Assembly (NCBI GenBank): GCA_028565635.1
Contig: JAOXYB010058069.1
Coordinates: 1 to 10,944 of the forward strand
Length of the DNA stretch: 10,944 nucleotides
DNA from: Phoronis ovalis
Taxonomy: Eukaryota; Phoronida; Phoronidae
Direction of reading: 5' to 3'
Below are positions 1-8,459 of the stretch, piece by piece. Within the stretch, counting starts at the first letter, position 1; each line of letters starts with the position of its first letter. The notes under the pieces are model-generated. The model was not told the DNA's origin, made no database searches, and saw only the letters and a list, made by a program, of their open reading frames with translations. The position numbers were made by a program, and so were the translations under genes.

Positions 1-2190
1 AAAAGTATACAATCCAAATCCAAAATTTTCAACGCGGCTGCACACCCCCACCAAAAAATAACCTGAGTACCCCCCCCAGGATATGAGTGTTGCATAAATC
101 TGTTAATTTGTTTAAGGCAACTTGTGAAAATTCAGGCCACATTAATCGTATTTTGGAGACAAAACATTTTGTTAGGTCGGTCAAACTTGTCTATTCTCTT
201 AAAATAATTGGATGCACCAAATCTAAAAAAAATATTTTAAAATACACTGTGATGATCTGTTTATGGGCCCGCATTCCACTGTTTGGAAGATGATGATAAA
301 ACCCCTGATTTTCCCCTTTCTGACTGCGAAGGAATATATACAATAAGTTTATTGGACTAGCAGTTTTGGCTGCAATTAATTATTTGCAGACATGGCAAAA
401 GTGCCATTATGGTTTCGCCTGAAAATTGCCCAACGTGCTTTTGGTGTTTATATAAAAAAGCAAGTAATTTCTAACAAATGTGCGGCATAGAGATATGCAT
501 ATTTTCGAGAGGAACAAATTGATTTGTCTATGTCTTTGTGATAAAATGTGTAAGTTGATTTGTAAGAAATCCCATTAAAATTTATCAAGGTGCAAGAAAA
601 CATTAACAAAGAAAATTTTTCCTGCAGTTTTGTCACAATAAAATGCATGTGTATCAGAAATCAAGTCTGTAGGTTAACACTTATTTAAATTTCATACATG
701 TATTGAATATTTCAGTTCTCAAATCTTTGTAATGCTCTTTAAGGTTATTAATACCTAAGTTCTGTTGGATATACTTTTAGCATGTTATCCTGTTCCATTG
801 TACAGATTCGTTTTTATTTTTTTAGCCAGTTAGCACTTCAACTTATGTTTCACTTTGTATATTAAGGGAAATATTGGTGTTACATAGTTATATATACTGT
901 ATAGGGTGGTTGAAATAAATTAAAAGTACACAAAATAAATATATGAATAAAATGTTTAAAAATAATCAAATTTTTTATTCTTATATCTGCCAAAAGATCC
1001 ATTGACCTCTAGCCTGCGTGACATCACACTGTCTTTTAATTATTACAACAAAAGGTAAGATCATCAGCAGAGATTTGGGAAGGGTTCCTATATGCATGTC
1101 TTGTGGTATGTCTGTTTCCTTACTAAGGCTTGTATCATAATAAAACATAGTCATTTTAGAGATTAATAAATGCTTATTTCTTTGGCATATCCACTTTGCC
1201 ATTATTTAACAGTTTATTTCCATGGCAATTAAGTACTGAATTTTGCCTTATGAGAAATTATTTTCCAAAATCGAGAGATCCTGTAAACAAAGGCATTTTT
1301 CAATGCAAACTTGACGTACAATATTTGATTAAAATTGTGTCAAAACTGGAGTGTGGCCATTGATAATTATAGTTGTTCAGAATTCTTGAGAAATATAGCT
1401 CGGAAATCAGACACAGCACACTCCAGAATGATATTATTTTGTTTTTGAAATGAAAGGATGTTTGTAATAGTTGTGGACCCATAAGCTTAGGCTGCATTTT
1501 AATATAAACATGAGGGTTTAGAGAATAGATGTTTAGTAATTAATGAACACAGGTCATTATTGTAATGAAAACTTAAGAGCTTTTTTATTATTAATTTTTA
1601 GAATGAAAAACAAAGAACTCCACTCATCAGCAAATAGCACATAAGAATAATAATAACATGTCCTGTGTTCTTTCAGTGGGATGGAGTGCTAGTACTGAAT
1701 AGAGACTGTTGGGTGACTGTCTCTTCACTTGAACTGCATGGGGTTGAAAGAAAATTCAAGTTCCCTTAGGACTGATTTGCTAGTAACGATCTGTTCTCCT
1801 TAAAATTAAACAGGAACAGCGTGTACTATATCATGGGCATATCATAAAAATATTAAAGCTTATGTCCTGCAGGAAAATATAAAGCTCAAATGCTACACTT
1901 CTGACATCGACCGGTATGATCCTAAGCCACCTAGTGGCAAAAATTATATGCGGAAGTTGTCAATGATTCAATCTAACATATATTATTTAATAAGATAATT
2001 ATTACTAACAAGCTACTTTAACAATCATAAATGTGATTATAATTAGAATAACCATACCTTAAAGCCGTATACAAACTCAAAAAGAAACATCTGCACATGC
2101 CGCTATCCCCCGCCATCCCAGTGTCGCCATACACTAGGAAACTCTACTTAAAGATCTGTGCATACACAGTATGATACAAGATCACTTAGC
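1..2190. other. AT-rich non-coding stretch, no gene recognised
   Basis: No reading frame here exceeds about 73 codons, and the short ones are dense in Leu, Ile, Lys, Tyr and Cys codons, as expected from AT-rich random DNA. A run of eight C at about 71-78 and a short imperfect inverted repeat at 370-389 (CTGCAA facing TTGCAG) are the only small structures noted. I see no tRNA-like A or B boxes, no satellite array and no terminal inverted repeats. One short open stretch behind a good splice-acceptor-like sequence, at 1677-1769, is reported as a low-confidence finding rather than a gene. This is probably intergenic or intronic DNA. Confidence 0.6.
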
Positions 2191-2197
2191 ATCTAAC

Positions 2198-2400
2198 TGA
2201 CCTCTGACCTATATCGACGATTGATTATAGCTACAATTTTGTAGGACCTAATAACGAATCATTTCTACCATCGACTGATTATAGTTCTAGGTCCTACAAT
2301 GTCCAGGTCCTGCAATTTTGTAGGTCCTATGAAGAATTTTGTGACATTTAGCTAGACTTTTCTAAGTCCAAGGAATCTTTTCTAGCATCGACTAATATCC
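2198..2400. repeat. Short degenerate repeat module with AGGWCCT words
   Basis: Two direct copies of a module can be seen. The first (about 2233-2279) runs from AATTTTGTAGGACCTA to TTTCTACCATCGACTGAT. The second (about 2312-2396) runs from AATTTTGTAGGTCCTA to TTTCTAGCATCGACTAAT and is longer in its middle. A third partial copy of the ATCGAC..GATTATAG part lies at about 2213-2230. The word TTGTAGGACCTA at 2239-2250 is also the exact reverse complement of 2288-2299, giving a 12-bp stem with a 37-base loop. The block starts with TGACCT-C-TGACCT at 2198-2210. No reading frame covers it. It is probably a fragment of a dispersed non-coding repeat; the family is not recognised. Confidence 0.6.
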
Positions 2401-3697
2401 ACTGTGTAAAAAACCCATGAAATTTAATATTCAGCCAATTCAAAAAAGTACAAGCCTTAATTCTCATGAACAGAACATCAGCTTTAATTAATGTTCTTTG
2501 TTTAACCATATTTAACTGGATCCTTACTGGAAGAGAAGATCAAAATATACAATAACCATTACCATGTAAACCTTAACATAATAGCTAGATGCCAAACTGT
2601 TAAAGTTAAGTTCTATACATAAAAGAAGAACAGCCTTACATTTATTCTCCAAAAAAACAGCCTACTATTTCTTGATTACCTTTTGGTTTAATATTCTTAT
2701 TTCAAAAATTTCTATTTCCTTAAATAATTAATATTTGCTGGAAACTAAGTTTTTTCAGTTGTTTATACAACAAGAGGCTATTAATTTGCTTATGTAAAAG
2801 ACTACTTTGTTTATACACAAAAAATAGCCACTGGAAACTTGATATGAAAGTGCCTAAGCACCTCAATAGCTTTTAGCTATAAGATGGGCAGCAAAAATTG
2901 AAATTTTAATTTGGCCTTGTTTTTCATTAGAATAGTGTTATTTTTGGAGGTATAATACTGTATGAAAAATTCACTGGTAGTATACCATAGGGTGGACACA
3001 GACCCATATTAAATATGGATAATAGTTAACAATAATTGAGGTGAAAGGAAATCTTATAGGAGTGTGCTCGAGCCAAATATGCCAATTGGTCTTTATATAT
3101 ACATGTATGTACATGACACTGTACAGTGAAATACACTGTTGCTTTGGATGAGTGGCTTATAGATAATAATCAGCACTCAAACTCCTACCACAACATGATA
3201 GTACAGGAATTAATTATTATCCCATATTATGACATGCACATAAACTTTGACATAATACTTTGGTTTAAATTCAGAAAATTTCTTTATAAGCACATTAAAA
3301 ATACATTAAAAAGGAGAAATGTTTTACTTTTTTATGACACGGGAAAAAGGCGAACGTTACAATCCGAAAAACTAAGTTTCCCACATAGAAAGGCTGACAT
3401 CATATACACCGGTTGCAGATGACAAGAATATGAATTATCTCAAAATGTGATGCCATTAAAATACGAATTACCCATGGACACATGTGTAATTGTTAATGGC
3501 TGTAAACTAAATAAATATATATGATCTATACATTTCAAGGTAACTGTATCTACTTTTACAGATTTAGTACCTGTGATTGTGCAAACAATAAAAAAAACTT
3601 GGAATAAACTTGGAAGACTCTTATCTAGATGTGTATGCATGTTTTCCAACAAAATAACTGGCTATTTTGGCTTTATGGGTAAATGGCCATATTGCAG
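2401..3697. other. AT-rich non-coding stretch, no gene recognised
   Basis: The longest open stretch is 98 codons at 3126-3422 on the + strand, with no recognisable domain, no codon bias visible by eye and an unsupported start, so it is treated as chance. A perfect 12-bp palindrome (CACTGTACAGTG, 3117-3128) follows an ACATGTATGTACATG stretch in otherwise AT-rich DNA; its meaning is unknown. No mobile-element ends or RNA genes are visible. Intergenic or intronic DNA is the simplest reading. Confidence 0.55.
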
Positions 3698-3786
3698 CTG
3701 AATGGGTCTATGTCAGACAATTGGTACGTACCCTTTACCAAAAAAGAAGTCTTCATTTAGTATTCGAGAAGTACGTGGTATATCTT

Positions 3787-3866
3787 AGTATTCGAAGACT
3801 TAAATAAGTGGTTATTTTAGTATTCGAAGACTTAAATAAGTGGTTATTTTAGTATTCGAAGACTTA
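3787..3866. repeat. 32-bp tandem repeat, about 2.5 copies
   Basis: The word AGTATTCGAAGACTTA starts at 3787 and 3819, each time followed by AATAAGTGGTTATTTT, so two full copies are identical. A third start at 3851 breaks off after AGTATTCGAAGACTTA. The period is exactly 32 bp. The perfect identity suggests recent expansion. The array forms part of the left half of the foldback element at 3698-4180. Confidence 0.9.
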
Positions 3867-3894
3867 TTCCCATAACCCCTTAATGCGCAAAATA

Positions 3895-3919
3895 ACCACT
3901 TATTGCGCAAATAAGTGGT
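3895..3919. repeat. Near-perfect 25-bp palindrome near element centre
   Basis: ACCACTTATT and AATAAGTGGT face each other around GCGCA, close to the centre of symmetry of the surrounding foldback element (about 3939). The word AATAAGTGGT is the same one used in the neighbouring 32-bp tandem repeat. It could form a short stable hairpin in single-stranded DNA or RNA. Confidence 0.8.
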
Positions 3920-3985
3920 AGTTAAGTATTCGAATGGGCCGAAATATTTAAATGAGCTAAGTATTCCATCATGCGAAGACTTAAT

Positions 3986-4098
3986 TATTTCGAATACTTA
4001 TTTCGAAGACTTATTTCGAATACTTATTTCGCCGAATACTTATTTCGAATACTAAGATCGAATACTAAGATCGAATACTTAGATCGAATACTTAGATA
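3986..4098. repeat. 13-bp tandem array, eight copies plus a partial
   Basis: Units begin at 3986, 3999, 4012, 4025, 4041, 4054, 4067 and 4080, with a broken one at 4093. The first group is TATTTCGAATACT with one GAAGACT variant and one unit lengthened to 16 bp by an extra CCG-like insertion. The later units change to AAGATCGAATACT and then TAGATCGAATACT, so sub-variants sit next to each other as expected from stepwise local duplication. The array fills much of the right half of the foldback element. It produces an open stretch of 61 codons at 3971-4156 only because 13-bp units lack stops in that frame. Confidence 0.9.
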
Positions 4099-4180
4099 TC
4101 TTCAAAATTATGTAATCGAATACAACCATAAACCACTTATTTTGTGTAGTACCTAGCTTGTCCGACATAGGCCCATACAG

Positions 4181-5263
4181 CCATATTAGATCATTACTAT
4201 GCAATAAACCATTAAATAAATATACACAATAAACACTCAATTCATACTGCACACAATTTGATGATACCAAAATCAATATCGATACCTAAAGATGTACCTA
4301 TACTTATAGTATATCTTGCATTTATCTTTCTGGCCATGTATATATGTTCAAAAAGGGCCTCACCAACATTTGTCCCTCTTGTACCATTTCTTGTTTAGCT
4401 TTTGCTTGGTTTCAAGTGATTTCAATATTGGAAAGAATTATTTTGTGTGATAAAATTTAACATGTACCTAATTTACATTTAATTAATGACTCTTCTTCCC
4501 GCATGCTTAATGTTGTCATGGTCTATTATCTTTGTACTTAAAATAATGCAATCTACTTAGGTGTGGTCCTACTGAGGTACAAAAGTAATGATAAATACTT
4601 ACACAACTATCCAGCTCATAAATATACCCAAAAGGATGTGTTCACTTTACACCAATTTTAACATTATTAAAAGTCTAGCCTTCTTATATGCCTGCATTAT
4701 CCATACTTTTCTGACATCTGCACATAGCAGAATTCCTCATTTTTGTACTTATCAAGTGCTTCAAGAAATTATAAAGACCCTGCAAATACTTCATACAGCA
4801 AGCATTCTTTTCATTGACTACTTTTATTTGGATAGTATAGGTGACTGCATGAACAGAAAAGTATTAAGTTAAATGGAAAGACCACAGAGTAAACAAAGCT
4901 TGTGTTTATCTAACATATTATAGAGAGTAAACATGCACAAGTTGACAGGAGTAATTATATTTGAGCTTAATATATATAACCTGTATAAATAGTTCAAAAA
5001 ACAACAATTCTTATTAAAGAGAAACAATTTACTATATAATTGTGACATTTTCCAAAGATTCATATACATGCAGTTAAAAATAAAAGTTATGCTTTAATAT
5101 TGCTGCATTATAACAAATTGCAGTCACATTTTACATTTTGTGTGTGGGTATCCAGGGGTTACTTGCACGGTATTGATGGGAACCTGCTGCCAGACCCCAA
5201 AATCCTGAACATGTTTATACCTAAGTAACACTATAATTTATAGTCACTATATGTACATCAACA
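4181..5263. other. AT-rich non-coding stretch, no gene recognised
   Basis: The open stretches here (up to 94 codons at 4588-4872) have the composition of AT-rich random translation and no recognisable motif. A slightly GC-richer patch at about 5145-5210 has no repeat or coding signal I can identify. No inverted-repeat element or RNA gene is seen. Confidence 0.55.
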
Positions 5264-5377
5264 TTAAAATCACTAAAAATTGGATATTTCTAGAAATAGA
5301 TATAGGATGAAGTTCGAAAGGCTAAAACGTTGAAAATATATCTATTTTTAAAAATATCCAATTTTTAGTGATTTTAA
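5264..5377. mobile_element. Compact MITE-like hairpin, 41-bp arms
   Basis: Positions 5264-5304 and the reverse complement of 5337-5377 agree at 39 of 41 positions; the two differences lie in the centre of a TTCTAGAA versus TTTTAAAA stretch. The arms begin TTAAAATCACTAAAAATTGG and enclose a loop of only 32 bases (5305-5336), which contains TTCGAAAGGCTAAAACGTTG. The element has no coding capacity. Very similar arms with a short loop fit a young MITE or a hairpin-forming repeat. A 10-bp direct repeat AGTAACACTA lies outside it at 5224-5233 and 5382-5391 and might be a target-site duplication of a somewhat larger element. The family is not recognised. Confidence 0.85.
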
Positions 5378-5883
5378 AGTCAGTAACACTAAAAAATAGA
5401 CCCGTATTAATACTAAAACCACAAAACACAACACCCATATTTATCCCAAGAGTAGATAGATTTGACTTACATTAAGGTTGTTTGTCAAATGATCACAGAA
5501 AATATAATATAAAAATATTTAACTAGGATAGAAGGTTAGTTTTAATTACAATTTGATTTTTTGCATTGGACACTAAAAAACCAAGAAATGCATACTCAAA
5601 ACATGGAAAAACTGCCCGTAATGATACCAGGAAGGAAGAAATTGGTATCCATATTTATACCGGGAATGATGAAATTGGGACAGTGCCCAAAGGCAATACG
5701 TAATATATAATAACCCTTTTTTGTGTTTATAAATCTGAAATTTCTGGAGAAGCAGAGGATCAGTATTAGGTATGCATAATTGATGAAGCATGTTTGATTT
5801 GGTAGAAGTCATTCTTAGAATCAAGAACTTCCAAACGTCGATTAATTGTATGTTGCCTGAATCCACTTTCGAATTGTCTAGTC
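5378..5883. other. Non-coding stretch with a short 33-bp-period duplication
   Basis: Most of this stretch is AT-rich and featureless. At 5624-5645 and 5657-5678 a 22-bp segment (beginning ATACC, ending GAAATTGG) is repeated with 19 of 22 positions the same. A 97-codon open stretch on the - strand at 5573-5866 covers this duplication but has no recognisable domain, so it is not called as a gene. Confidence 0.5.
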
Positions 5884-6112
5884 AACACTTTGTCTTTCTG
5901 GAAAGTGCCAATGTGACGAGCCCTCTCAGGAACAAATGGCAATATTAAAAATAATCAAGGTCATAATGAGATCTGAGCTTTGACCTGTATTTACCCTGTA
6001 CCAAATATGAAGCTGTTTCGATAAAAACCGAAGTATGCCCCTTAAATGACATAAAACATCATTTTCAGAAGATTCATGCTATTTTAAGATTTTGACCTGT
6101 TAGCCTCTAAAT
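5884..6112 (+). repeat. Dispersed AGGTCA/TGACCT repeat, copy 1
   Basis: This is the first of six same-orientation copies of one family. In order it shows a CACTTTG head, GTGACGAGCCCTCTCAGGAACAA at about 5913-5935, AGGTCA at 5958-5963, TGACCT at 5981-5986, then GTATTTACCCTGTACCAAATATGAAGCTG and an ATAAAAACCGAAG tail. The AAACATGGC word of later copies is reduced to AAATGGC. After about 6040 it departs from the family and reads CCCCTTAAATGAC. No coding capacity is seen. The strand is arbitrary and is set by the shared orientation. Confidence 0.7.
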
Positions 6113-6579
6113 CAGTCTGAATAAATCCATCCGTTAGTGTTCTATGCCTAATTCCTGTTATATTCCTTCAATTTAACAAGAGCGAAATAGTTAAACTTTT
6201 GCCAACCGAGATAAGCATTTCTCTCTCCATGATCCATCGTCGCCTACCGGTACCATGCACGTCTATTCTATCATTACGACTCATTCTGAATAGGTATTGC
6301 CGGGGAGCTTGCTTTTTGCTTAGCGGACTATAGATAAACTGGAAGGACAGAATTTGTGTGTGATCTACCCCCTATCTGCTTAGTCCGCTGTTATACCTAT
6401 TATTGTAAGCTGCAATTTGATTAGCATTATATAATACTTTCGTGACACTTTATATAGAAAGAAAAGGATTATCGTTCTTCTGTTTTTCAAGATAATAAAC
6501 AAAAATTGACTATGGTTAAACCCAGACGATAGTTGAGAAGATAACCTTCACTATATAATGGATGGATTTATTCAGGCTG
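6113..6579. mobile_element. Degenerate foldback element inside the repeat cluster
   Basis: CAGTCTGAATAAATCCATCC at 6113-6132 is the inverted partner of 6560-6579 (19 of 20 match). Nested inside, AATAGGTAT (6289-6297) pairs with 6393-6401 and GCGGACTA (6323-6330) pairs with 6381-6388. The outer and middle pairs share almost the same midpoint (about 6345-6346), so they look like parts of one symmetrical element rather than separate hairpins. The DNA between them shows only faint inverted similarity, for example GATAAGCATTTCTCTC against GATAATCCTTTTCTTT, as expected of an old copy. No transposase is encoded. Confidence 0.6.
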
Positions 6580-6982
6580 CCCCTAAATGACCTTTTGACC
6601 TAAAGATCAACTCATCCTGTCCTAGAGGTGACACGTCAAACTATAAGCCTGTAACACCAGTTGTTCTTGAATTGCAACTTCTTTCTTGTAGCAACTGATT
6701 GAAAACTTGCAAAAAAAATGAAAATCTGACCTTTTGACCCCCAAACGACAGTAGAAATCATCCCAATGACCTTTAGATAACCTGATACCATCATTTTTGA
6801 ACATTTTTAGAAGTTTGACCAACCGATCTCAATTTCACCAGACCTTATTTTCAGTATGTCCCCTATCCACTGAGTCTAAATCTCAAGTTTGGCACCTGTA
6901 GCTCATAGCATTTCTGAGATATTGAAATTGATGGCCTGTGGCAGCGTGCAAAAAGTGGTCATGGAGAACATATTGCTCACTT
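6580..6982. repeat. TGACCTTTTGACC-rich dispersed repeat
   Basis: TGACCT-TT-TGACCT occurs at 6588-6601 and TGACCT-TT-TGACCC at 6727-6740, with further TGACCT words at about 6768 and a TTTGACC at about 6815. The segment after CCCCTAAATGACC resembles the end of copy 1 (CCCCTTAAATGAC at about 6038-6050), so the foldback element at 6113-6579 may separate related pieces. Short open frames crossing this area are not coding. The function is unknown; in animals AGGTCA is the nuclear-receptor half-site, but here the words belong to a repeat. Confidence 0.55.
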
Positions 6983-7063
6983 GAGAGTCAAAGTTCCTAG
7001 CTGTTCTTTCGCCTGTACTTATTTTATATTCGAATATGAAACTTCAACTGTTATTGTGCGTAC
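6983..7063 (+). repeat. Dispersed AGGTCA/TGACCT repeat, copy 2 (partial)
   Basis: The copy keeps GAGTCAAAGTTCC, then a diverged CGCCTGTACTTATTTTATATTCGAATATGAA, and ends with CAACTGTTATTGTGCG. The section between ATATGAAG and the CAGTTATTGC-like tail of other copies is missing, so it is an internally deleted unit. Both half-sites are damaged (AGAGTCA and TCGCCTG). Confidence 0.6.
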
Positions 7064-7285
7064 GATCTAGAGAATAAACATGGCCACGAGTCAGTCCACT
7101 TGGAAGATAACAAAGTCAAAATTGTACTTTGTCCTGTATTTACTTGTTGCCGAATATGAAGCTGACTGAATAAAAATTGAAGCGATTATTCTGAGGCAAG
7201 GAAAGTGTTATGCAAAACAAAAAATGTCGAAGATTCGTATTGGCATTTAACGTACTTCTCAATGTCATTTTAAAATGTCACCTAG
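7064..7285 (+). repeat. Dispersed AGGTCA/TGACCT repeat, copy 3
   Basis: This nearly complete unit shows, in order: AATAAACATGGCCACGAGTC, CAAAGTCAAAATTG, TTGTCCTGTATTTACTTG, CGAATATGAAGCTGAC, ATAAAAATTGAAGCGATTATT, GGCAAGGAAAGTGTTATGC, AAAATGTCGAAGATTCGTATTGGCATTT, ACTTCTCAATGTCA and TTTTAAAATGTCACC. It joins copy 4 head to tail with no spacer, so the family can occur in tandem. The first half-site is AAGTCA and the second GTCCTG, both decayed from AGGTCA and GACCTG. Confidence 0.75.
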
Positions 7286-7492
7286 CCGAGAACCAACATG
7301 GCTGCCAGTTGGCATTCTTGGGAAGCGGTCAAAGTCAAAATTATCATCGATCAGTATTTTGACCTGTATTTTACCCTGTGCTGTTTATGAAGTTCATCAA
7401 ACAAAAACTGAAGCAGTTTTTGCGAGACAAAGCAAGTGTTATGCTCCTCCCGGCATTTGACCTACTTCTCAAGGTCAGCTAAGTGTAATATG
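7286..7492 (+). repeat. Dispersed AGGTCA/TGACCT repeat, copy 4
   Basis: The copy follows the same order as copy 3: CGAGAACCAACATGGCTGCCAG, AAAGTCAAAATTATC, TTTTGACCTGTATTTTACCCTGTG, TATGAAG, AAAAACTGAAGCAGTTTTTGCGAGACAAAG, CAAGTGTTATGC, GGCATTTGACCTACTTCTCAAGGTCA. GTCAAAAT (7334-7341) and ATTTTGAC (7356-7363) are perfect inverted partners. The copy ends where the GC-richer block begins, near 7493. Two short open frames that cross it follow from repeat composition. Confidence 0.75.
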
Positions 7493-7543
7493 TCCTATGT
7501 CCTCGGGCTTCGGCCTTGTCCAGTCTGCACCAAAAATGAGACT

Positions 7544-7582
7544 CAGGAGAGCGAGAAATCTAGAGACACTCGCTCTCTCCTG
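7544..7582. repeat. Hairpin, CAGGAGAGCGAG facing CTCGCTCTCTCCTG
   Basis: The 12 bases at 7544-7555 are the reverse complement of 7569-7582 apart from a 2-base CT insertion in the right arm. The loop is 13 bases. The arms are far more GC-rich than the window average, so the stem would be stable. It lies near the left edge of the GC-richer block. It lacks a T run and is not a bacterial terminator. Confidence 0.75.
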
Positions 7583-8002
7583 TACAAGACTTCTTATAGT
7601 GAAGACATGTTTTCGAAGACTGACAATAAACTCCTCTTACCAATCCACACTAGTCAAGTTGTTAGTACTGTAACGGAATTACCCCCCTGTATTCCCCTAG
7701 AGTACATTGCCCTTGCATTAATGTCGGCCAACTCTTAGCCTCTGGCTATAACAGCCAATCAGAAGGCTTACATCTCTGAATATGTAGAAGTTGCACATGG
7801 TTTAGAGTCAGAGTGGTGCACAGAAGTCTCCTGGTGAAGTCGTGATCAATTGATGTCCCGAAGCTCCGGAGTTAGAAGTCTTCAAGAGAAAGGCTCAAGT
7901 TTGGTCTGCAGAGGTGATCATACAAGTTCTTCAGAAGTAAGCTAAGAAGAGTACCATCACAGCTAAAATATACAGAGTGCACCATTCTCACGGCGGCGTG
8001 GG

Positions 8003-8032
8003 CATCGAGAACCGTTGGTGCCGTTCTCGATG
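8003..8032. repeat. Perfect 10-bp stem with 10-base loop
   Basis: CATCGAGAAC (8003-8012) and GTTCTCGATG (8023-8032) are exact reverse complements around CGTTGGTGCC. A splice-donor-like sequence, CCGGTAAGTATT, follows at about 8044-8055, with GT at 8047-8048. Whether the hairpin acts in RNA is unknown. Confidence 0.7.
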
Positions 8033-8459
8033 TACATGAGTTCCCGGTAAGTATTCCTAGAACCCCCGGGGCCCATTTAATTAAAGATTTAGGGAGAAAA
8101 GAAGTTCACCGTCTAAGCTAACAGAGCCTAAACCTGTCTTCAGGTCGGCCGAAGATCTGGTGCGGCCTAGTTTGCGGCCTGGTTATCGACTTGTTTGCAA
8201 CCTGGCTGAGGCCTAGTACAGAAACACATCAAGAATTATCCTGTGGAGCTGGTCTTTACCGCTCGAGATGCAGCCCCTGATGCAAGAACCAGAGGAGGAT
8301 AATATTATTACTAACTATCGCTACCTATAATTGTGTTTGAATTACTAACGAGTCTTTATAGTAGTTAAGAAGTACCCATTAAAGTCTGCTGTTAAAAATA
8401 TATCCATCATTGTCTAGTTTTAATTACATGCACCACCAACCATCAATAACTGTACGAGC

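Larger units (their letters stand above)
3698..4180. mobile_element. Foldback / MITE-like element with modular interior
   Basis: The ends are inverted copies of each other: 3698-3720 matches the reverse complement of 4158-4180 at 20 of 23 positions (core CTATGTCRGACAA). Similarity continues weakly outward, to about 3689 and 4188, and inward through GGTAC-like words. The interior is built almost wholly from a few words (AGTATTCGAA, AAGACTTA, AATAAGTGGTTA, TTGCGCAA) that appear mainly in one orientation in the left half and in the reverse complement in the right half. No transposase is encoded. This is typical of a non-autonomous foldback element moved by enzymes supplied elsewhere. No convincing target-site duplication was found, so the exact ends are uncertain, and no known family is recognised. 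Confidence 0.7.

Noticed and set aside
3126-3422. 98-codon + strand open frame as a gene
   Set aside because: It lies in AT-rich DNA, has no recognisable domain or signal peptide, and has the Ile/Lys/Tyr/Asn-rich make-up of chance frames.
3760-4100. CRISPR-like array
   Set aside because: The repeats are tandem with no unique spacers of even length, the setting is eukaryotic, and there are no cas genes.
3971-4156. 61-codon frame with periodic RILRSNT/YFEYLFRR-like residues as a repeat protein
   Set aside because: The period is produced by the 13-bp DNA array, with variant units of 16 bp, inside a foldback element; nothing supports translation.
4588-4872. 94-codon + strand frame as a gene
   Set aside because: It has no motif, AT-rich random composition and no splice or promoter context worth citing.
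5313-5325. TTCGAAAGGC-like word as the B box of a tRNA-derived SINE
   Set aside because: It does not match GGTTCGANTCC, there is no A box at a suitable distance, and it sits in the loop of a hairpin element.
6622-6822. 66-codon - strand frame as a gene
   Set aside because: It coincides with TGACCTTTTGACC-type repeat DNA and has no recognisable family.
7544-7582. Bacterial rho-independent terminator
   Set aside because: The stem is not followed by a T run, and nothing else in the window is bacterial.
7436-7738. 100-codon + strand frame as a small protein with a PCPVC motif
   Set aside because: It begins inside copy 4 of the dispersed repeat and runs through a hairpin into the GC-richer block. 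The two cysteines alone do not make a zinc-binding domain.
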